Assembly: GCA_002401305.2 (NCBI GenBank) | Contig: NVSO02000239.1 | Location: 1 to 10,137, forward strand | Direction of reading: 5' to 3' | From: Rhodobiaceae bacterium | Lineage (GTDB): Bacteria > Pseudomonadota > Alphaproteobacteria > Parvibaculales > Parvibaculaceae | DNA length: 10,137 nucleotides | Shown: one piece after another, positions 5,393 through 10,137 of the stretch | How positions within the stretch are numbered: position 1 is the first letter of the stretch | Layout: the number at the start of each line of letters is the position of its first letter | The notes under the pieces: model-generated | The model's database searches: none | What the model saw: only the letters and a program-made list of their open reading frames with translations | Told to the model about the DNA's origin: nothing | Position numbers and translations under genes: made by a program

Positions 5393-7981
5393 TCAACCAG
5401 CAGCGTCACGGCGGCGACGGCGTTGAGCTGTGAACACCAGACTAAAAAGTCCGAACGCCGGGATGAAACTCCAATAGGCATTGGGCCGATCAACCGGCAC
5501 TTCCAGAGCCAAAATTTCCCAATCAAAATCAACGCCCAGCTTCTCAGCCGCACTCGAAAAATCAACATCATCAACAATTGTATGGCCGTCTTCATCCCGT
5601 ACAGCTAAACCTGAAAATGCGAACCGGTCAGTCAAGGAGCCCACGGGCCCTAAGGGCAACAAGACCCGCCGAGTGATAATATCACCCTCTAACGTTTCGC
5701 CCCGCATGATAAGACGAGCGGTACCATCCGGCCCCACCCCTTCAATAAGAGGTGTTGCTTGAGCAATGGGCACTTCTTGAAATGGCGCCTTCCATTGATC
5801 AATCCAAAACCCAGGCTGGAACAAGGTGAAGGCCACAAGCAGAAGCGCGCCGGTTTCCCATAAACGATTGCGCACGAGCATAAAGGATTGGGTTGCTGCA
5901 GAAAATAACAGCACCGCACCCAGAGCGCCCAGCACCGTCAGTGCGAGGTCTAGCGGCCCCTCAACCCCAATAAGCAACAGCTTAGTATTGAAGATGAAGA
6001 AGAACGGCAAGATCACGGTACGCAGGGAATACAAGAAAGCATATCCACCAGTTTTAAGCGGATCCCCCCGCGAAATCGCAGCGGCGGCAAAAGAAGCCAC
6101 CCCAACAGGCGGCGTGACATCCGCCATAATCCCAAAGTAGAAAACAAACAAGTGGACCGCGATCAACGGCACCACAAGTCCATTCGCAGCGCCAAGCTCA
6201 ACCACAACACCGGCCAGCAATCCCGAGACCACAATATAATTGGCAGTCGTTGGCAAACCCATGCCCAACAGCAAACTCAAAATAGCCACCAAGATAAGCA
6301 TCAACACCAATGAGCCGCCCGAGAGAAACTCAACCAACTCTGTGAGCACCTGAGCAATACCTGTAAGCGAAACGGTTCCCATGATGATACCCGCGACCCC
6401 AGTGGCAATCGCGATGGCCACCATATTGCGTGCACCTGTGCCCAAACCTGCAATCAACTGGTCCCTACCTTGCGCAAGTGCGGCAAAAGCCAATTCTCCC
6501 CGCTGAAGAAACATCAACAATATCGGCTGTGTAAAGGTCAGCAGAAGGAGCGTCACCGTTCCCCAAAAGGCAGACAGACCCGGCGACAAGCGTTCAATCA
6601 TCAAGCACCAAACAAGCACGCCGATCGGAAGCAGAAAGTGCAATCCCGTGCGTGCCACTTCAGCTGTGGTCGGCAGGTGGTCAAGGGCGTCCCCCTCCAA
6701 CAACTTCTCTGTATAAGGCGCGCGTGCTGCCACCCAAACCAAGCCGACATAGGCAGCGCCCAAAAGCGCGCCAATCAACCAGACCGCATTCTCGCCAGCA
6801 ACCGACTGCACAAATTGAATACTGAAATAAAGCGCGTTCAAAATAATGATGAGACCGGCTGCCTGCATCAACATGAAGGCTAGCCCCAAGAAACCGCCGC
6901 GCCGTTTCGGGCGCGCCATGCCTTCCATCCCTGCTTTCAACGCTTCAAGGTGCACGAGATAAAGCAAAGCGATGTAGGACAAAATGGCAGGCAGAAATGC
7001 GTGCTGGATAACCTCGAGATACGAAATACCGACATATTCCACCATCAAGAATGCTGCGGCCCCCATCACCGGCGGCATAATCTGCCCGTTCACCGACGCA
7101 GCCACTTCCACAGCACCCGCTTTTTCCGCACTAAAACCAACCCGGCGCATCAGCGGAATAGTGAAAGTGCCGGTCGTAACTGTGTTGGCAATGGAAGAAC
7201 CCGAGATCAGCCCGGTCATCCCAGAGGCCAAAACAGCTGCCTTGGCAGGCCCGCCCCGCATATGTCCAACCGCTGCGAAGGATAGCTGAATGAAATAGCG
7301 CCCAGCCCCTGCTTGGTCGAGCAAAGCGCCGAACAAAACAAACAAAAAGACAAAGCTAGTCGACACACCAAGGGCAATGCCAAACACCCCTTCGGAGGTC
7401 AACCACATGTGGCTCATGGCACGATTAAGGCTCGCCCCCTTCCACGAAATCATGTCCGGCGCCATGTCTCCAAAAAACACATAGGCCAAAAAGATAATCG
7501 CAAGCACTGTCAGCGGGGGACCCAAGGCGCGGCGCGTCGCTTCCAAGAGCAGCACCAACCCGACAACCGACACAACAATGTCTTCGGTCGTGGGCAAGCC
7601 AGGCCGCTCGGCAAGCGCGTCATTGAAGAGGCAAAGATAGCCCGCCGACATAGCGCCCAAAAACGCAAAAGCCCAATCGCTCCACGGAACGCTGTCGCGC
7701 GATGATTTCTTAAAGGCGGGATAAGAAAGAAAGCCTAGAAACAGCGCAAAGGCCAAATGAACAGCCCGCGCCTCGCCATCATTGAGGATGGGCACATATT
7801 GCGCAAAAAGGAAGGGCAACGTTGAGGCATACCAAAGCTGGAAAAGCGACCAACTTACGGCCACATACGCAATCACGCGGCCGGTTAACCCGCCCGCGTG
7901 TCTAGCGCCAGTATCTTCTGCTTCAACCATGCCCATGGCATTTTGTGCGGGCTCAGTCTGCAGATTTTCTTTTTGCGTCAT
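5393..7981 (-). CDS. TRAP transporter fused permease (DctQ-like plus DctM-like) with DUF3394-type C-terminus
   Basis: The 862-residue protein fuses the small and large TRAP permease parts. Residues about 33-170 carry the DctQ-like helices. Residues about 190-700 are the large 12-TM-type subunit, with conserved segments SGMTGLISGSSIANTVTTG (253-271), VNGQIMPPVMGAAAF (297-311), LGMGLPTTANYIVVSG (572-587) and ADVTPPVGVASFAAAA (620-635). This is the fused 4TM/12TM type that pairs with TAXI binding proteins. After a helix near 708-722, a soluble stretch of about 110 residues (723-835) with little hydrophobicity is followed by a last helix (836-852) and a tail with five arginines (854-858). This end matches what I recall as DUF3394. 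By the positive-inside rule the tail is cytoplasmic and the 110-residue domain periplasmic. The substrate is unknown; TRAP systems import organic acids using sodium or proton gradients. The gene follows its binding-protein gene by 17 bases. The start has only a weak ribosome binding site. Confidence 0.93.
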   Translation of the reverse strand: MTQKENLQTEPAQNAMGMVEAEDTGARHAGGLTGRVIAYVAVSWSLFQLWYASTLPFLFAQYVPILNDGEARAVHLAFALFLGFLSYPAFKKSSRDSVPWSDWAFAFLGAMSAGYLCLFNDALAERPGLPTTEDIVVSVVGLVLLLEATRRALGPPLTVLAIIFLAYVFFGDMAPDMISWKGASLNRAMSHMWLTSEGVFGIALGVSTSFVFLFVLFGALLDQAGAGRYFIQLSFAAVGHMRGGPAKAAVLASGMTGLISGSSIANTVTTGTFTIPLMRRVGFSAEKAGAVEVAASVNGQIMPPVMGAAAFLMVEYVGISYLEVIQHAFLPAILSYIALLYLVHLEALKAGMEGMARPKRRGGFLGLAFMLMQAAGLIIILNALYFSIQFVQSVAGENAVWLIGALLGAAYVGLVWVAARAPYTEKLLEGDALDHLPTTAEVARTGLHFLLPIGVLVWCLMIERLSPGLSAFWGTVTLLLLTFTQPILLMFLQRGELAFAALAQGRDQLIAGLGTGARNMVAIAIATGVAGIIMGTVSLTGIAQVLTELVEFLSGGSLVLMLILVAILSLLLGMGLPTTANYIVVSGLLAGVVVELGAANGLVVPLIAVHLFVFYFGIMADVTPPVGVASFAAAAISRGDPLKTGGYAFLYSLRTVILPFFFIFNTKLLLIGVEGPLDLALTVLGALGAVLLFSAATQSFMLVRNRLWETGALLLVAFTLFQPGFWIDQWKAPFQEVPIAQATPLIEGVGPDGTARLIMRGETLEGDIITRRVLLPLGPVGSLTDRFAFSGLAVRDEDGHTIVDDVDFSSAAEKLGVDFDWEILALEVPVDRPNAYWSFIPAFGLFSLVFTAQRRRRRDAAG

Positions 7982-7982
7982 T

Positions 7983-7998
7983 CAGTCTCAAAGGACTG
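7983..7998 (-). promoter_or_regulatory. Small hairpin filling the spacer between binding-protein and permease genes
   Basis: In mRNA sense the spacer is CAGTC-CTTTGA-GACTG-A, framed by the TAG stop of the TAXI gene and the ATG of the permease gene. The five-base-pair stem takes up 16 of the 17 spacer bases and covers the position where a Shine-Dalgarno sequence should be; only a GAG is present there. The stem is short, so its significance is uncertain. It could make permease translation depend on ribosomes finishing the upstream gene. Confidence 0.4.
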
Positions 7999-8976
7999 CT
8001 ATTTCAGCAACCCCGCCTCTTTATAATATTTCACGGCACCAGGATGTAACGGCGCAGAGTTGTTGTTTTGCACCATAGCCTCTTTGGTGAGGACACCAAA
8101 TGCCGGATGTTGTTTTTTGAAAGCATTGAAATGAGTGAAAACAGCTTTCACCAATTCATAAACCATCGTGTCACTCACATCAGCCGTCGTGACCATTGTC
8201 GCTGCCACCCCAAAGGTTTTTGTGTCCTGCGGGTTACCAGTATACATGCCACCGGGAATGGTCGCAGGCCCATAATAACTATTCTCTTTGATCAGCTTTT
8301 CAACCACTGGACCCTCAACGGACACCAGAACGGTCTTGCAGGTGCTCGTTGCTTCAACAATGGCCCCGCTTGGGTGACCCACCGCCATCACAATCGCATC
8401 TACTTTATTGTCACATAAGGCAGTGGTTTGCTCAGCCGCTTTCAGTTCAGACGCGAAGGCAAAAGTCTTGCCTGTCCAACCGTAAGCTTTCATCAAAACA
8501 TCCATCGTGGCCCGCTGGCCAGACCCCGGATTGCCGATATTAACCCGCTTACCTTTTAGGTCTTCAAACTTGGTAACGCCAGAATCTGCCCGGGCCACAA
8601 CCGTGAAAGGCTCAGGATGCAGAGAGAACACACTGCGCAACTTCGTAAAGGCGCCCGCCTTTTTGAATTTCGCGGTGCCCTTATAGGCGTGGTATTGCCA
8701 GTCAGACTGCGCCACGCCCATTTCCAAATCCCCACCACGCAAAGCGTTGAGGTTGTAGATAGAACCGCCCGTGCTCTCCACAGTGCAGCGAATATGGTGT
8801 TTCTTGCGGGCTTTATTCATAAGCCGGCAGATAGCACCCCCTGCTGGGAAATAGACGCCCGTGGCGCCACCCGTGCCAATAGTCAGGAAAGTACCGCCTG
8901 CTGCTTGAGCAGAACCTGCACTAAAAAGGCCCGCAGCTACTGTAAGCGCGGCGACAAATCTGGTTAATTTTTTCAT
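7999..8976 (-). CDS. TAXI-family TRAP transporter solute-binding protein
   Basis: This 325-residue periplasmic binding protein has a Sec signal peptide (MKKLTRF, hydrophobic core, probable cleavage after SAQA at about residue 25). TAXI family marks are TIGTGGATGVYFPAGGAICR (32-51), VESTGGSIYNL (66-76), MGVAQSD (86-92), VNIGNPGSGQRATMDVLM (145-162) and, near the end, LHPGAVKYYKEAGLL (310-324). It captures the substrate in the periplasm and hands it to the fused permease encoded just downstream. The mature protein has four cysteines (50, 64, 188, 213), which could form two disulfides, perhaps 50-64 and 188-213; the pairing is inference. The ligand is not known; some characterised TAXI proteins bind dicarboxylates or glutamate. 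The ATG has a good ribosome binding site, AGGAAG (8982-8987), five bases away, in contrast to the weak site of the permease, consistent with more binding protein than permease. Confidence 0.94.
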   Translation of the reverse strand: MKKLTRFVAALTVAAGLFSAGSAQAAGGTFLTIGTGGATGVYFPAGGAICRLMNKARKKHHIRCTVESTGGSIYNLNALRGGDLEMGVAQSDWQYHAYKGTAKFKKAGAFTKLRSVFSLHPEPFTVVARADSGVTKFEDLKGKRVNIGNPGSGQRATMDVLMKAYGWTGKTFAFASELKAAEQTTALCDNKVDAIVMAVGHPSGAIVEATSTCKTVLVSVEGPVVEKLIKENSYYGPATIPGGMYTGNPQDTKTFGVAATMVTTADVSDTMVYELVKAVFTHFNAFKKQHPAFGVLTKEAMVQNNNSAPLHPGAVKYYKEAGLLK

Positions 8977-9013
8977 GATGGCTTCCTAACTACTGTGCTT
9001 TCGCATCGACCAC

Positions 9014-9042
9014 CTTATACAACTAGGGCCTTAATCTGCGAA
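9014..9042 (-). promoter_or_regulatory. Candidate sigma70-type promoter for the TAXI-TRAP operon
   Basis: The minus strand carries TTCGCA (9042-9037), a 17-base spacer, then TATAAG (9019-9014). These match the consensus at four of six and five of six positions. Transcription would start near 9007 and leave a leader of about 30 bases before the ATG at 8976. This is pattern matching by eye, without experimental support. Confidence 0.35.
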
Positions 9043-9282
9043 AGCTCCCTCCCAAAACAACTCAAATGACAATTACTCATCTGCGCGGCGAACTCAAACA
9101 CTAATCTTCTCCCGCCCGTGTGAAATCCCAATGAATCGGCCCTTTCACAGCTTAGCCGAAGGAAAAACATCGTCCGCACCAAGCGCCTGACGGTTAACGC
9201 ACCCCGGCTGGCCCGGTTTCTGCTTTTTCTTTCCTAGAAGCCTAATCAGTGTCTTCATTTGGCACAGTTTACGGTGATAATG

Positions 9283-9328
9283 AGTTAATTTGAGCCACCG
9301 GCCCGTGTTGGCCAGTTAGTTGAGTACC
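9283..9328 (+). repeat. Imperfect direct repeat upstream of the CHASE2 gene
   Basis: AGTTAATTTGAGCCACC (9283-9299) and AGTTAGTTGAGTACC (9314-9328) share AGTTA, TTGAG and ACC in order. Their starts are 31 bases apart, about three helical turns, and the second copy ends six bases before the proposed ATG. It could be a regulator binding site or chance similarity. Confidence 0.3.
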
Positions 9329-9334
9329 GAATTG

Positions 9335-10137
9335 ATGCAAAAGACTATTTGGATGAAACGACTTTCTTGGATTTTGCCCCTGCTCTTCATTGTAGCGGCG
9401 ACCGGCTTGTCATTTAAAAACCCATCAGATGTCACCACAGACATTTCGGATCAGACTTTTGACTTTTATCAACAGCTCAAACCGCGGGCGACAACCGCCC
9501 CCCACTCCGTTTACATCGATTTTGATGCCGCGAGCGCTGAGAAGCTAGGGGCTTGGCCGTGGCCCCGCACCATTGTCGCCGACATCGTTCGCCGAACAAT
9601 TGAGGCCGGTGCCGAGGCTGTCATTCTAGACCTGCCCTTGGCCCACCGCGATGTTACATCGCCCAAACAGGCCATCAAAACATGGGGCCCGCTCCCCAAC
9701 AATCCAGAGTTTGTCTCTTTGAATGATACGCTTGCTCTGCTGCCAGACCACGACGATGAACTTGCGGATGCTTTAAATGAAGGCATCACCATCGTCTCCA
9801 TTGTGCCGGGCAAAAGCCGTGGCCAAGATGTCTTGCGTCGTTCAACACCTATCGCCCAATCTGGCGGGAACATGTTACGCCACGTGCCAACATTCGAGAC
9901 CCGTCAACCAGCCCTAGATATTTTCCGCAACGCCGCCCACGGCATTGGTATCACTCTCCCGCCCACCGCTCACAATGAACGCGTGCGGAGCCTGCCCCTG
10001 TTGGCCGCATTAAGTGGCGAAGTACAGCCCGCCAGCGCCCTTGAGGCGATACGCCTGTCGCAGAAAGCCGACGGCTACAATATCAGCTTGATTGAGCCTG
10101 TTAAAGCGATCGCCTTGACGAAAATCCCCGGCATTCA
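9335..10137 (+). CDS. CHASE2 domain sensor protein, 3' partial
   Basis: The frame from ATG 9335 stays open to the window's edge, giving 267 residues. A basic start and one hydrophobic helix (about 11-26) anchor the protein in the inner membrane. The extracytoplasmic part that follows is a CHASE2 domain: DQTFDFYQQLKPR (39-51), SVYIDFDAASAEKLGAWPWPR (58-78; the family hallmark is the GxWPWPR end), AGAEAVILDLPLAHRDVTSP (91-110), and later HGIGITLPPT, NERVRSLPLLAAL and PASALEAIRL (232-241). CHASE2 domains sense unknown periplasmic signals and are normally followed by two or three more helices and a cytoplasmic output domain, most often adenylate/guanylate cyclase, histidine kinase, GGDEF/EAL or Ser/Thr kinase. 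That part lies outside the window, so the output is unknown. No strong ribosome binding site precedes 9335; ATG 9353 and the in-frame TTG codons at 9332 and 9320 are alternatives. The nearest upstream in-frame stop is at 9317. Confidence 0.87.
   Translation, partial: MQKTIWMKRLSWILPLLFIVAATGLSFKNPSDVTTDISDQTFDFYQQLKPRATTAPHSVYIDFDAASAEKLGAWPWPRTIVADIVRRTIEAGAEAVILDLPLAHRDVTSPKQAIKTWGPLPNNPEFVSLNDTLALLPDHDDELADALNEGITIVSIVPGKSRGQDVLRRSTPIAQSGGNMLRHVPTFETRQPALDIFRNAAHGIGITLPPTAHNERVRSLPLLAALSGEVQPASALEAIRLSQKADGYNISLIEPVKAIALTKIPGI

Larger units (their letters stand above)
8977..9334. other. 358-base intergenic region between divergent TAXI-TRAP operon and CHASE2 gene
   Basis: Apart from the candidate TAXI promoter near its left end and an imperfect direct repeat near its right end, I find no convincing gene, tRNA or terminator here. 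Short open frames exist (for example ATG at 9131 giving 19 codons) but show no ribosome binding site or recognisable sequence. A TTGGCA at 9259-9264 could be a -35 element for the plus-strand gene, but the best -10 options are badly spaced (GATAAT is 11 bases away, GTTAAT 19). The region should contain both divergent promoters. Confidence 0.5.

Noticed and set aside
6470..7705. Several plus-strand open frames of 100-140 codons opposite the TRAP permease gene
   Set aside because: They are antisense to a gene with strong family motifs, their translations are low-complexity and rich in His, Arg, Gln and Pro, and none has a recognisable domain or ribosome binding site.
9131..9190. Possible 19-codon leader peptide upstream of the CHASE2 gene
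   Set aside because: There is no ribosome binding site, no attenuator-like structure after it, and no run of regulatory codons.
9511..9873. Minus-strand open frame of 120 codons opposite the CHASE2 gene
   Set aside because: The plus strand here encodes clear CHASE2 motifs; the antisense frame has no recognisable features.

Overview
The window looks like chromosomal DNA of an alphaproteobacterium, probably of the Hyphomicrobiales (Rhizobiales) or a marine relative. The clues are moderate GC, an mla locus in the order mlaE (with fused STAS), mlaF, mlaD, auxiliary lipoprotein, a mitochondrial-type class I cytochrome c, a TAXI-type TRAP transporter, and the C-terminus of a coiled-coil protein resembling the growth-pole ring (GPR) proteins of Rhizobiales. 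The taxonomic guess rests on remembered family patterns, not a search. There is no sign of a mobile element, tRNA, rRNA, CRISPR array or recent gene transfer.

Layout. Positions 2-1057 (+) hold the 3' end of a large coiled-coil protein gene cut by the window's left edge. It converges with, and overlaps by four bases, the end of a minus-strand operon at 4740-1054. In transcription order that operon is mlaE with an N-terminal STAS domain, mlaF, mlaD and an ABC-transport auxiliary lipoprotein. Together they form an inner-membrane phospholipid transporter: MlaE is the permease, MlaF the ATPase, MlaD the MCE ring subunit reaching into the periplasm, and the lipoprotein a likely periplasmic or outer-membrane partner. 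A 91-base gap with two competing hairpins separates mlaF from mlaD.

A divergent gene at 4882-5319 (+) encodes a periplasmic class I cytochrome c. It ends at a strong hairpin terminator that can work in both directions (5341-5367). Converging on that terminator is a two-gene minus-strand operon at 8976-5393: a TAXI-family periplasmic solute-binding protein, then an 862-residue fused TRAP permease with a C-terminal DUF3394-like domain. The 17-base spacer between these two genes is almost entirely a small hairpin lying where the ribosome binding site should be. A 358-base intergenic region follows. At 9335 a plus-strand gene begins that encodes a membrane-anchored CHASE2 sensor protein; it runs off the right edge before its output domain.

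Most of the window is recognisable housekeeping and transport content, and I see no clearly undescribed system. The items most worth a second look are the structured intercistronic spacers in the two operons, the DUF3394-like domain that I infer to be periplasmic, the identity of the coiled-coil protein, and the unseen output domain of the CHASE2 protein.
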